A stretch of 39,303 nucleotides of DNA from Lachnospiraceae bacterium (GCA_014804785.1 JAAUZD010000032.1:94827-134129), one strand, 5' to 3'. Shown: positions 22,165 to 30,807, counted from the stretch's first letter. Program-made: numbers and translations. The notes: generated by a model from the sequence alone, not told the origin.

Positions 22165-22275
22165 GAGTTTATCTCTTGACATAGATAGGGGGATTGGAGA
22201 ATATATTTTTCAATCCTTTTTATTTCTTTTAAAATAGCAATGTAATAGTTGCTTAAAATATTTGAATTTGGCAAG

Positions 22276-22971
22276 TTATGTAAGGTTTTGGTTATTTTTA
22301 GGTGTTAACTTAATTTTTTTTGCATTGCATTCATTTGGTAAATCTTTATATAATTCTGTATGAATTAATTCTGGAAATGGAGGTCTTTTTGGTGGTGGGT
22401 TTTTAACAATGTCGAACATATTTTTTTTGGGAAGTAAAACATATTCTTCATATTCATGTTTTGAATTTTTATATAATTCTTTAAGAATTTCAATGTTTTT
22501 ATCTAAAGAGGGCATATTATTACTTTCATTTGCAATCATAAGAGTATCAAGGCTAATCAAGTAATCAAAGAAAGCTTTGTCCATGGTTATATGTAGATAT
22601 TTTTCAGTTATTGAATTTCCACTTTCATCTTTGATTTCTCTGTTTGGATTCTCGGTTATTACAATTTCCTGTGCAAACAAAAAGGCATAGTTAAGAATAG
22701 TTTCTGGTATATCATACATATCGTTTGATTTCCCTTTTATGTATTTTGGATTAATAAAAAAATGCATTTTCAGACCATTAAGAACCTCATCTGTGATAAT
22801 GCGTTTTCCGGTAACAAAATCTGACATTCTTTCTGGACTAATGCTAATAGAAGCATTGCTTTTTAGTGTTCTAACAATGTGAGCCTGTGTTACGTTTAGG
22901 TCTTTGAGGACGGATGTCAATCGTTCACTTTGCATTTTTTTCATTTTTTCCTTGTCTTGTATTCTACTCAT
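22276..22971 (-). CDS. HTH-containing hypothetical protein
   Basis: This 231-residue AT-rich gene has a probable XRE-like N-terminal domain (LTSVLKDLNVTQAHIVRTLK, ISPERMSDFVTGKRIITDEV, LNGLKMHFFINPKYIKG). The C-terminal 130 residues are helical, of unknown function, and include a Pro-rich stretch (NPPPKRPPFPE). Composition and isolation suggest horizontal gain. The start has AGAGGTA just upstream. No partner gene is adjacent. Confidence 0.65.
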   Translation of the reverse strand: MSRIQDKEKMKKMQSERLTSVLKDLNVTQAHIVRTLKSNASISISPERMSDFVTGKRIITDEVLNGLKMHFFINPKYIKGKSNDMYDIPETILNYAFLFAQEIVITENPNREIKDESGNSITEKYLHITMDKAFFDYLISLDTLMIANESNNMPSLDKNIEILKELYKNSKHEYEEYVLLPKKNMFDIVKNPPPKRPPFPELIHTELYKDLPNECNAKKIKLTPKNNQNLT

Positions 22972-23687
22972 ATTGTACCTCTTGGTTAAGTTATTTTTAT
23001 ATTAATTATACCCTATCTATGTTAATTGGCAGTTGCCGATACAGTATATATGGCAATGTATTTAGAAAGATTGCAGTTGTACAATTGTTATAAGAAGCGA
23101 TTCGCTAGAACATAAATGTGCATTAAAAAAAGAGTAAGCCCAAAGAGGGTTATTTGAGGAAAGGAAGAAACTATTATGCAAAGATAAGCAATACCAGTAT
23201 TAAATACATGAGTTTTATTTTCTGAAAAACGAAAATAAAACGGTCATTTCCTCAGGTCCTGGATAAGAACCATTTGATTTTATCTGGAGAAATCAAAATC
23301 GCCCACAATACCACACGGCAGCATATAGCATCTTGACCAGGAGGGAATGAGATTATGAACCACTCGTAAAGCAAATACAGACCGGACAATGATAACAACC
23401 AGGTATATAGCAAAGTCCATTTTGACATAGCTCAGTCTTTGTAAAGGGATATTGCAATGAAAAAGTTTAATGATTATGTGACTCAGAAAGCCCGCATTTC
23501 TGATTTTGGAATTTACCCTAACGATTCCTCACAAAAGGCACATTAAAATGCTCCATGAGCCTATAACGGATTCACAGGCATAAAAATAGGGGTAAATTCA
23601 AGATATAGACGGAGTATTTGCCGGATAATACGGTTACTAAATGGTAATTCACATAGAAATACCCAGACGGTTAATCTGGGTAGTGTT
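22972..23687. other. 716-base stretch without an intact gene
   Basis: The first part holds AT-rich leader sequence of the leftward HTH gene. The remainder contains only broken coding sequence (see 23355-23546). A small hairpin with AATACCCAGAC/GTCTGGGTATT-like arms near 23661-23684 lies just below the toxin gene on the minus strand and may be its terminator. Confidence 0.5.
23355..23546 (+). pseudogene. decayed small coding sequence
   Basis: One frame reads MNHS-stop, then SKYRPDNDNNQVYSKVHFDI and AQSL-stop, then RDIAMKKFNDYVTQKARISD and FGIYPNDSSQKAH-stop. Two in-frame stops break otherwise protein-like sequence. A good AGGAGGG ribosome site precedes the first ATG and a second possible site precedes ATG 23457, so a 29-residue peptide could still be made. 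I cannot assign a family. Confidence 0.4.
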
Positions 23688-23960
23688 TCATAATCCAAAT
23701 AAATCAGAGTGTGTGCCGGTACGATAAAGCAAAAGCTCATTTTCTTCTTGTTTGTATATTAGTAACCAGTCCGGTTCTATATGACATTCACGATAACCGA
23801 AATAATTACCACTAAGTGCATGATCCTTATTTTTGACCGGGAGCGTGTCTGGAATTCGTAAGGTGTCAATCGCTTGCTGTAATAGAGGCATTTTGTTGTT
23901 GCGCTTTACACAGGTTTTGAAGTCCTTTTTGAATTTAGTGGAGTATCGTATATTGAGCAT
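23688..23960 (-). CDS. yafQ: YafQ-type mRNA interferase toxin
   Basis: This 90-residue RelE/ParE-superfamily toxin cleaves mRNA on the ribosome. The E. coli YafQ catalytic pattern is complete: H47 (HALSGNYFGYRECH), H60, D64-W65 (IEPDWLLIY), H84 (TGTHSDLF) and F88. The length matches the family. The antitoxin gene lies 3 bases upstream, and a GGAGG site sits in the antitoxin end. The pair is probably autoregulated. Confidence 0.93.
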   Translation of the reverse strand: MLNIRYSTKFKKDFKTCVKRNNKMPLLQQAIDTLRIPDTLPVKNKDHALSGNYFGYRECHIEPDWLLIYKQEENELLLYRTGTHSDLFGL

Positions 23961-23963
23961 GGG

Positions 23964-24173
23964 CTATTCCTCCATCAATTCGGCAAATAGAGCATCTGTG
24001 CTGCCATTGAATAAGGTGCCGCCGCCATTTTCTAATTCAGCAAATGCTTCTAAGGTTTCAGCATTTGGTACTTCTTCCGGAACTGCTGCCCCCTGCAGGT
24101 AGGCAATAATATAATACATTTTACTTTCCGGTATTTGGTCAATAAGGCTTTTTGCAAATTCACGATTACTCAT
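23964..24173 (-). CDS. antitoxin partner of YafQ
   Basis: This 69-residue acidic protein begins SNREFAKSLIDQIPESKMYY and ends TLFNGSTDALFAELMEE. It is not an obvious DinJ/RelB sequence. It looks like a small antitoxin group found beside RelE-type toxins in Clostridia. The identification rests on position and size. ATG 24173 is chosen because AAGGAAG lies 9 bases before it; an ATG 9 bases upstream is too close to that site. Confidence 0.75.
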   Translation of the reverse strand: MSNREFAKSLIDQIPESKMYYIIAYLQGAAVPEEVPNAETLEAFAELENGGGTLFNGSTDALFAELMEE

Positions 24174-24209
24174 AACATACACTTCCTTTCACTGTTGCTA
24201 TTATATGCT

Positions 24210-24238
24210 ATTACATACATTTTATTTGTTGTTGTCAA
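24210..24238 (-). promoter_or_regulatory. promoter of the toxin-antitoxin operon
   Basis: On the minus strand TTGACA (24238-24233) and TGTAAT (24215-24210) are 17 bases apart. GCTATTA is repeated just downstream and may be the autoregulatory site. Confidence 0.65.
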
Positions 24239-24359
24239 ATGGCAGCAGGGTTATATATTTTTAGTTGCTTCTGCGATTTTCTCCAATACACCTGGCTTGT
24301 CATGCTCAATTAGATCAAGCAAAGTGGAAATATCCTCAGTTAGCCTCCTTTCTACGATG

Positions 24360-24575
24360 TTATTCTGTTGTGGTATCAGCGGGAACATATTCAATAATAT
24401 CACCGGGCTGGCAATTAAGAGCGTGGCATATTTTATCTATAACATCCAATGAAACAGCTTTGTGCGCTGAAATTTTAGACATTGTAGCTGAGGATATTCC
24501 AATTTGTTGACGAAGTTCCTCCTTTGTCATAGAGCGACGATTGAGGGTGTCTAATAATTTGTAGTACTTAATCAT
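24360..24575 (-). CDS. small XRE-type HTH protein
   Basis: This 71-residue Cro-like repressor (KLLDTLNRRSMTKEELRQQI, GISSATMSKISAHKAVSLDV, IDKICHALNCQPGDIIEYVP) belongs to the Cro/CI group common in Clostridia. ATG 24575 follows GAGGTG; an ATG 9 bases upstream overlaps that site. It is encoded upstream of the antitoxin on the same strand, but the toxin-antitoxin pair has its own promoter. Confidence 0.85.
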   Translation of the reverse strand: MIKYYKLLDTLNRRSMTKEELRQQIGISSATMSKISAHKAVSLDVIDKICHALNCQPGDIIEYVPADTTTE

Positions 24576-24715
24576 TTTATGCACCTCGTTTTCTGTTTTG
24601 ATATTTATATTATATCACATTATCAAAGAATGTAAATAAAATCTTTAAGAAAATGAAGAAAAGGTATTGATAACTAAAGAAATATATAATAATATGAATT
24701 TAGGAAGTTAAAGAA

Positions 24716-24888
24716 ATGAAAATAAAATTAAAGAAAAACTTTAAAAACGTAACAAGTCAAGCTATCATTAACCGTTTAAATAGCAAAGCGTTAAAGGTAG
24801 CGCTTCCGGATGTTTATAGTCAGTATTGCAGGGGATAGGTTTAGGTCTGCCGCTTGCGAAATCTATTATAGAGGGGCAGAATGGTTGA
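24716..24888 (+). pseudogene. junction of two gene remnants: element protein and histidine kinase tail
   Basis: A 40-codon frame (24716-24838) ends IINRLNSKALKVALPDVYSQ-YCRG, matching the C-terminus of the coiled-coil protein at 17191-17466. From 24829 a second frame reads QGIGLGLPLAKSIIEGQNG-stop, the G2 box and end of a sensor kinase. Both are fragments and overlap at the junction. This marks a deletion or recombination between an older integrative element and a two-component locus. Confidence 0.65.
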
Positions 24889-24987
24889 ACTACTTTTACC
24901 CTTTCTTTCCTTATGAAATCGTAAGGTTAAATTCACCGGATTGTAAGCTGTCTCTGCTATCATGTGAAGCAAGGAGGGTATTACAAT

Positions 24988-25443
24988 ATGGAATTATTGA
25001 AAGTGGAAAATCTATGTAAGACTTACGGAAAAGGCGAAGCAAAAGTAGATGCCTTAAAAAATGTATTGTTTTGTCTTGAGAAGGGCGAATTTACTGCCGT
25101 TGTCGGAGAATCAGGCTCTGGCAAAAGTACCCTGCTAAACTGTGTAGGGGCATTGGATGTGCCTACTTCCGGCTCTGTTTTTATTGCAGGACAGAATCAT
25201 TATCTTAAGCTTGTTCCCATATCTGCCAAAATTCATCACAAGCAAAGTAAAATGACTCGTATATGTATTACCCTTATAAGTGTATTATCAATATCAAACC
25301 TTATACTGCCATTGTCTGCTGTTTTCAGGTGGGCTTTGCCTTATATGGCAACGGGCCTGGTGCTTTCAAATTATGCACATAATGAAGAGGTTGTCTATTT
25401 ACCATTATTAAGTCTGGGAATACTTATTGTTATTTTGATTTGA
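24988..25443 (+). pseudogene. ABC ATPase N-terminal half fused to permease-like residue
   Basis: After AAGGAGGG, ATG 24988 opens a BceA/LolD-type ATPase (LLKVENLCKTYGKGEAKVDA, Walker A VVGESGSGKST, DVPTSGSVFIAGQ). After about 70 residues it changes to unrelated hydrophobic sequence (PISAKIHHKQSKMTRICI, then two membrane segments). No Q-loop, signature or Walker B follows, so it cannot hydrolyse ATP alone. The missing half is found at 32074-32544. The PISAKIHHKQSKMTR part resembles the start of FtsX-type permeases. Confidence 0.75.
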
Positions 25444-25490
25444 TCTTTGATTCTACTCAAAATATTCGATGGAAAGCGGAATTTCTAGAT

Positions 25491-25544
25491 TTCACACCAA
25501 CTTCACACAGATTTCACATGGGCTTCAATTTGTTTTTCTATTCT
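25491..25544 (+). promoter_or_regulatory. response-regulator operator and promoter of the CotH operon
   Basis: Four TTCA(C) repeats begin at 25491, 25502, 25513 and 25524, an exact 11-base period. TATTCT at 25539-25544 is the probable -10. The array replaces a -35 box, as in promoters activated by OmpR-type regulators. The same array with the same 48-base offset precedes the ABC operon at 37289. The rest of the 176-base gap shows nothing else. Confidence 0.75.
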
Positions 25545-25619
25545 TACTCCATCAAAAGGGAAGGAATAGGAAAAAGATGTGGATATTTATAAAAGTATAA
25601 GATATAAGGGAAATCCAAG

Positions 25620-28070
25620 ATGAAAAGAATAATAAGAATTGCAGTTCTTGCTACATCTGTAATAATAGGACTCTATCTGACAGGTTGTCTGGGACAAACA
25701 GTAAGATATTCAGAATGTGTAGTCAGTAAGGCGCGGGCAGATGAAATTATTTTGGAGCGCGAAGAGGCAGTATGCTTAATAGAGAATCTTATTTTTGGTG
25801 AAGAAACGCTTTTTTATGATGATTCCGAAGGAACATTTTATTATTCCCTCATAGAAGGGGATGATGACGTTTATGACCCCTGTATCAAAATAGAAAGTGC
25901 AATAAACGATCTGAAAATAGCATTTTTAGAGGATGAGATTACCGCTCAGGGAATAAAAAGTAATGAGACGATATCATTTCTTGCCTATACCGATGAAGTT
26001 TACTGTACATATCATTTGAAATGTACAACTTTGCCGCTTATGAATATACAATGTTCAGAGGAAATTCTGCATGATTCCGTTCCTATGAAAATGACACTTT
26101 TTGATAACAGTGTAAATGCGGTGAGAAGGCTTGTATATTCGGGGGGAGAGATTCGCCTGAGGGGCGCCACGTCAATAGAATACGCCAAAAAAGGATTTCG
26201 TTTTTCCTTAAGGACAGAATCAGTTGGAGGCAGTGTACGCCCAAACCATATATCTCTTCTGAATATGCGTCAGGATGATGATTGGCTGTTGTATTCGGCC
26301 TATAATGACCAGGAAAAGATAAGAAATGTTTTTTCTTCCAATCTCTGGAAATATACTTGCGCAGCAGATAATGCACAAGGAATAGATTTTGGTATGGAAT
26401 ATAAATATCTGGAGCTTTTTATAAATGGCAGATATTGGGGGCTGTATGCATTAGGATATCCTATTGATGAAAAGCAGGTATGTATAGACGCAAACAGTAA
26501 TGATGCTATTTTATATAAGCATGGTCTGCTTGGAAAGCAGGGACGTGAAAGTCTCCAATTCACAAAGGAAGGGAATATATTTAATTATTTAGAAGAATCA
26601 CCGGATGAAAATATACGGAATCAGTCCTTTTTACAGCGTTATTATTATAACTTGTATGTTAATGCGGATAATAATGAAAAGCTGTATTCCGGTATTGATA
26701 TGGATAATGCAACAGACTTTTACCTGTTTATCAATTTGGTACAGGGGGAGGATAATGTAGATCTTGTCAAGAATTACTTCATTTTGCTTCAAAATGAGAA
26801 AGAAGGTGCAAAAGCTTTTTATGCTCCCTGGGATTTGGATCTTACATGGGGAAATCAATATATCGGAGTACCATCTCATAATTATACTTATTCATATGCA
26901 CATTCGGAGGATTTTAATTGTGTCATAAAAAGTGGATATATTAGCCAGTTAATAATAAATGGAGATGCCTCCACATGGGAAATGATATTTGAAAAATACC
27001 GCACCTTAAGAGAAGACAAATGGTCCAAAGACAATATCAATTCGCTGCTGGATAAATATGAAGCTGATATTTTCGCTTCCGGTGCCTATCTAAGAGATAT
27101 GGAACGGTGGCCGGATGGAACATACGGAAGTGCTGCAGATGGTTTAGATCTCTTTCGCGCTTATGTCATGAACCGTTTGCAAGAAGCGGATTTATACTAT
27201 GAACGTCTTGAAACTGCTTATTATGAAAATTCCAATATTTTTATCCGACGCAGCATGCAATATAAGGATCTTTTTGAACATAGTTTTATAATAGAAATAA
27301 ACAACCATGATTTATTATTGGATTCTGACTATTCTGACTTTTTGGAATATATAGGGGTGGATGTTTCTGCTATTACGGAAGATATTCACTTTATACTGGT
27401 TAATCCGGCAGAAAAAAAAGCCGAATATCTACCGATGCTTTATGAAGAGGAGGAGCCAAGAGAAACCTGTATAGGCAAACTCTCTTTTACGAAACTGAGG
27501 GAAGGCTTATATGATGTAAAGGTAAATGGAGTTGAGAGTTATAATACATCAATTTTTTCGGTCCCTGAAATTGATATGGCAATCATAAAAGGCAAAGAGA
27601 GATACCGCTTTAATTTTACAAAGGGGTATGATATGCAAAAGCAGAGTAATAGTTTTGATGAACTTACCTTTTATGTAGAAGCGCTATCTGGCACAAATTA
27701 CCGGGCCGTGATAGAAATCAATAATCTAATGTTATGGCAGAATGCTGGCTATATTGCATTGTTTGAAAGATTAGGGATAACACAAGAAAATTTCCACATG
27801 AATACAGATTTTATTGTATGGAATGGTTTAGAAAAGACGGCATTTACGCTGGACGATTTTCACACTTCCGGCAGCAGTTGTGATACACAGTACGGTTCCC
27901 TGAGTGTATTTGAAAATGAACTGGGTGAATATGGAGTTTATCTGGATGGCAGAGAATGCTTTGTCAGTTCTTCGGATAAAAATCATAATGTGGATATTCG
28001 TATTGTGTTATTAGATCCAGAATCGTATGAAATAGCTGATATGATAACTTTTTCAGATGATCTGTGGTAA
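25620..28070 (+). CDS. CotH-kinase-family lipoprotein with duplicated C-terminal domain
   Basis: This 816-residue protein has a lipobox (GLYLTGC, Cys 23), so it is probably anchored outside the membrane. The CotH core (about 150-530) shows GGEIRLRGATSIEYAKKGFR, WLLYSAYNDQEKIRNVF, YLELFINGRYWGLYALGYPI and the metal-binding FYAPWDLDLTWGNQ (401-413). The usual RGNST reads RGATS. CotH proteins are atypical kinases that phosphorylate secreted proteins. After the core come two similar domains of about 100 residues (557-656 and 697-798), each beginning IEINN. It is first in an operon with VTC and DUF4956 genes. An 11-base-repeat operator lies upstream. Confidence 0.88.
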   Translation: MKRIIRIAVLATSVIIGLYLTGCLGQTVRYSECVVSKARADEIILEREEAVCLIENLIFGEETLFYDDSEGTFYYSLIEGDDDVYDPCIKIESAINDLKIAFLEDEITAQGIKSNETISFLAYTDEVYCTYHLKCTTLPLMNIQCSEEILHDSVPMKMTLFDNSVNAVRRLVYSGGEIRLRGATSIEYAKKGFRFSLRTESVGGSVRPNHISLLNMRQDDDWLLYSAYNDQEKIRNVFSSNLWKYTCAADNAQGIDFGMEYKYLELFINGRYWGLYALGYPIDEKQVCIDANSNDAILYKHGLLGKQGRESLQFTKEGNIFNYLEESPDENIRNQSFLQRYYYNLYVNADNNEKLYSGIDMDNATDFYLFINLVQGEDNVDLVKNYFILLQNEKEGAKAFYAPWDLDLTWGNQYIGVPSHNYTYSYAHSEDFNCVIKSGYISQLIINGDASTWEMIFEKYRTLREDKWSKDNINSLLDKYEADIFASGAYLRDMERWPDGTYGSAADGLDLFRAYVMNRLQEADLYYERLETAYYENSNIFIRRSMQYKDLFEHSFIIEINNHDLLLDSDYSDFLEYIGVDVSAITEDIHFILVNPAEKKAEYLPMLYEEEEPRETCIGKLSFTKLREGLYDVKVNGVESYNTSIFSVPEIDMAIIKGKERYRFNFTKGYDMQKQSNSFDELTFYVEALSGTNYRAVIEINNLMLWQNAGYIALFERLGITQENFHMNTDFIVWNGLEKTAFTLDDFHTSGSSCDTQYGSLSVFENELGEYGVYLDGRECFVSSSDKNHNVDIRIVLLDPESYEIADMITFSDDLW

Positions 28071-28088
28071 TAAAGGAGGTGGAAAGTT

Positions 28089-28787
28089 ATAAAAAAATAC
28101 AGAAATGAGTGGAAGTATTGTTGCAGTGCAAATGATATCAGTATAATAAGCAACCGTCTGTCTGCGATTCTTGCTCAAGATATTCACAGTGATGATAATG
28201 GGAAATATGAAATTCATACACTTTATTTTGATGATTATAAAAATTCCTGTGCAAAAGAAAATGATGCCGGCATATCAAAGCGTTTCAAGTATCGGATCCG
28301 GTACTATGGAAATCAGTATGAATATATGAAACTGGAATGCAAGGAGAAGATAAACGGTTACTGTCATAAAGAAAGTTGTCTGATTTCTTTGCGGGAATAT
28401 CAGATGATAATGGAAGAAAAGACGAACGAATTGATCTGGGAGACAGAAAAACCTTTGTTAAAGCGTTTTTGCACCAGTTGTATGACGAGACGATTTACGC
28501 CTAAAGTGATTATTGATTATGAGAGAACCGCATATATTGAGGATATCACCAATATACGTATCACTTTGGATGGGAATATTTCTGTTTCTGATGATTTTTC
28601 TCATTTTCTGGATGGCAATTATATGCGATATCCAGTTCAGGAGAAAGGACAGTATATTCTGGAGGTTAAATTTGACTATATTATGCCGAGCTATATAAGG
28701 CATATTATCACAAACCGGAAGTTGGTTCTTTCTTCTTTTTCCAAGTATTGTGCTGGAAGAAAAAAAATACAGAGTATGAGGAGATAA
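28089..28787 (+). CDS. VTC-domain polyphosphate-polymerase-like protein with apparent ATA start
   Basis: VTC domains form a basic tunnel that makes polyphosphate from ATP. This protein of about 232 residues shows KKYRNEWKYCC, YEIHTLYFDDY, KRFKYRIRYYG, MKLECKEKINGYCHKE, RFTPKVIIDYERTAY and YILEVKFDYIMPS, covering the whole domain. The N-terminal strand is coded from 28089, where the codon is ATA, placed 6 bases after AAAGGAGGTGG. No ATG, GTG or TTG occurs in frame until ATG 28326, which would lose a third of the domain. I infer initiation at ATA, or a start lost by G-to-A change. Confidence 0.8.
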   Translation: MKKYRNEWKYCCSANDISIISNRLSAILAQDIHSDDNGKYEIHTLYFDDYKNSCAKENDAGISKRFKYRIRYYGNQYEYMKLECKEKINGYCHKESCLISLREYQMIMEEKTNELIWETEKPLLKRFCTSCMTRRFTPKVIIDYERTAYIEDITNIRITLDGNISVSDDFSHFLDGNYMRYPVQEKGQYILEVKFDYIMPSYIRHIITNRKLVLSSFSKYCAGRKKIQSMRR

Positions 28788-28788
28788 A

Positions 28789-29457
28789 ATGGATACTATT
28801 AAAACTGCTTTAGAAAATATATTGAATGCCTATAATAATTCTATACTAAATACATCGGTTATTATTGCCGTACTGTTCGCTGTGCTTATATTAAGTATAT
28901 ATGAATTTCTGGTTTACAGAATAGTTTCGCATCGGGCGTTTTATAATCGGTCATTTAATACGTGTATTGCAATTCTGCCGTTTTTTATTTCTACGATTAT
29001 TTTGTGTCTGCAGTCCAATATCGTCATTACATTAGGGACAATAGGCGCACTGGCAATTATCCGTTTCAGAACAGCGGTGAAAGATCCAGTGGACATGTTA
29101 TATCTCCTATGGTCGATCCATATAGGAATAACCTGTGGGTGTCAACTTTATGAGGTGGCAGTTCTGACATCTCTTATCGTAACGATCCTGTTGATTGTGC
29201 TGGAACATATTTCAATCGGAAAGAAACCCTTTGTGCTAGTGTTGAATTGCTCTCCGGAAGACGAGGAACAGGTTCTGGAAAAGATTGGCGAACAGACCAA
29301 AAAATTTAGGGTAAAGAGCAGGAATTTTACGGATAAAGGTTTAGATATGGTGGTGGAGTTGTCTGTCAAATATCCTAAAAAAACTTCAGAGTCTATCAGA
29401 ATGGTAAAATCTGTGGAAAAACTTTCTATCATAGACTATGACTGTGATGATATTTAA
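28789..29457 (+). CDS. DUF4956 integral membrane protein
   Basis: This 222-residue protein has three or four membrane segments (TSVIIAVLFAVLILSIYEFL, CIAILPFFISTIILCL, VLTSLIVTILLIVLEHISIG). The conserved LGTIGALAIIRFRTAVKDPV-D motif lies between them, and a cytoplasmic C-terminal domain of about 75 residues follows. DUF4956 genes recur beside VTC and CotH genes and are thought to form a membrane platform for the polymerase; this is context knowledge, not biochemistry. It starts one base after the VTC stop with GAGGAG, so it is co-translated. Confidence 0.9.
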   Translation: MDTIKTALENILNAYNNSILNTSVIIAVLFAVLILSIYEFLVYRIVSHRAFYNRSFNTCIAILPFFISTIILCLQSNIVITLGTIGALAIIRFRTAVKDPVDMLYLLWSIHIGITCGCQLYEVAVLTSLIVTILLIVLEHISIGKKPFVLVLNCSPEDEEQVLEKIGEQTKKFRVKSRNFTDKGLDMVVELSVKYPKKTSESIRMVKSVEKLSIIDYDCDDI

Positions 29458-29489
29458 GCACATATTTGAAAAATGGAGAAGTGTGAGTA

Positions 29490-30029
29490 ATGAACAAAAT
29501 TCTGATTATAGATAATGATAAATCTCTTTTGGATTTGCTGCAAAACTGCATGCATGACCCAGAACTTTTGATTTTGGACGAACCGATTAACGGTCTTGAC
29601 CCGATCGGAATTGCAGAAGTACGTTCCTTTATCCGAGCTCTCTGCAATGAACGGGGAAAAACAATTTTGATTTCCAGCCATATCCTCTCCGAGATTGCAC
29701 TTTTGGCAGATGATATAGGTATTATTGACCACGGAGTATTACTGGAAGAAGAAAGTCTTGCAGAACTGGAAGCAAAGAACAGCAAATATATCCGATTTAT
29801 CGTTTCTGATACGGCACAGGCGGCAAGAATTTTAGAACGGATCTTCCATGAAAACCAATTTACCATACAGGACGATCACAATATACAAGTGCATAATCTT
29901 GATTTACCAATAGGAAAAATTATTACTGCATTTGTAGAAAATAGCTTGGAAGTATCGGAAGCCCATACATGTGAAGAAAGCCTTGAAGATTACTTCAAGC
30001 GTGTAACAGGGGGTGAGGGGATTGCTTGA
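29490..30029 (+). pseudogene. response regulator start fused to ABC ATPase C-terminal half
   Basis: Residues 1-21 (MNKILIIDNDKSLLDLLQNC) are the beginning of an OmpR-type receiver. From residue 22 the sequence is the C-terminal half of a lantibiotic-type ABC ATPase (Walker B ELLILDEPINGLDP, H-loop ILISSHILSEIALLADD). Walker A, Q-loop and signature are absent, as is the phospho-acceptor region. A deletion near 29553 probably joined two genes of one regulator-kinase-ABC cluster. The frame is open, so a stable 179-residue product may be made, but it cannot be a working ATPase. Confidence 0.8.
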
Positions 30030-30807
30030 ACTGATAATTTGCGAATTTGCTAAATTAAAGCGGAAAAAGCTTATTTTACTCGTTATGCTTTCCGCATTTA
30101 TATTTCCTATACCTGTTACAGTGATGATGACGACACCGCAAATGGCAGGGAGATTTGACAATGATATTGAAATTTTTAACGCTTGCTTCCAGTTTATTAT
30201 GGGATATGGTGTGGAATTGCTTTTGCCCTGTGTGATTGGAGTTATAGCTGCTGTGTTGTTTTTTATGGAACGGGATAATGACACATTTAAAAATTTGCGC
30301 ACAATTCCTGTGACAAGCTCACAAATGATTTTTGCGAAAATCATTGTTCTATTTATTATGGGTGTTATTTTCAGCCTGGTCTCGGCTTTGGCGGCGGTTT
30401 TATGCGGAAGTCTGGTATCCGAGGTAAACGGAGTTGCCTATAAACTGTTCGTAGCATTGGAAATGGGTATTTTTATCACTGCCGGGACGCTGCCTTTGGT
30501 CGTCCTTGTTGTTTTCTTTAGTAAGACCTACATTTTTTCCGTTCTGTTATGTGTTTTTTACAGCGTTTTAAGTCTGACAGCAGAATCTTCCTTTGGCGTA
30601 TTGCCGAAAGCCTTATGCTGGCTCATGCCAATTCCTCTTACGACACTTTGGAGTGCGGGCGATATGGCGAGGCATGGGGTGATAGAGAGTGTGGGAATGC
30701 TTGAATATCTGCAGCCTACAACCTTTCAAACAATCGCCATCCTGGGTGTCTGGGCTATCGTTTCAGTCATAGTCATTGATCATCTGTATAAAAAGAGGGG
30801 GGAATAA
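30013..30807 (+). CDS. lantibiotic-type ABC permease (EpiE/MutE-like)
   Basis: This 264-residue ABC-2-type permease has about six membrane segments (LILLVMLSAFIFPIPVTVMM, VELLLPCVIGVIAAVLFF, IIVLFIMGVIFSLVSALA). The cytoplasmic loop FMERDNDTFKNLRTIPVTSSQMIFAKII is typical of EpiE/MutE/GsiE-like immunity exporters. It overlaps the fused ATPase frame by 17 bases. GTG 30013 is the likely start because MRGLLELI matches family starts. It looks intact but lacks a complete ATPase nearby. Confidence 0.85.
   Translation: MRGLLELIICEFAKLKRKKLILLVMLSAFIFPIPVTVMMTTPQMAGRFDNDIEIFNACFQFIMGYGVELLLPCVIGVIAAVLFFMERDNDTFKNLRTIPVTSSQMIFAKIIVLFIMGVIFSLVSALAAVLCGSLVSEVNGVAYKLFVALEMGIFITAGTLPLVVLVVFFSKTYIFSVLLCVFYSVLSLTAESSFGVLPKALCWLMPIPLTTLWSAGDMARHGVIESVGMLEYLQPTTFQTIAILGVWAIVSVIVIDHLYKKRGE

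Noticed and set aside
22071-22274. Minus-strand open frame of 67 codons
   Set aside because: It runs through a perfect 11-bp terminator stem and lacks a ribosome site.
23258-23267. CCTGGATAAG, identical to ten bases of the attL core, as a possible third attachment site
   Set aside because: Bases on both sides do not align with attL or attR, and a ten-base match can arise by chance in a 39-kb window.
24250-24345. Minus-strand peptide (DISTLLDLIEHDKPGVLEKI) behind an AAAGGAGG site, between the HTH and antitoxin genes
   Set aside because: No ATG, GTG or TTG follows the ribosome site at a workable distance; it may be a relic but is too short to support.
24810-25019. Plus-strand open frame of 69 codons
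   Set aside because: It lies in a third frame across the kinase-tail scar and the ABC ribosome site; no coding character.
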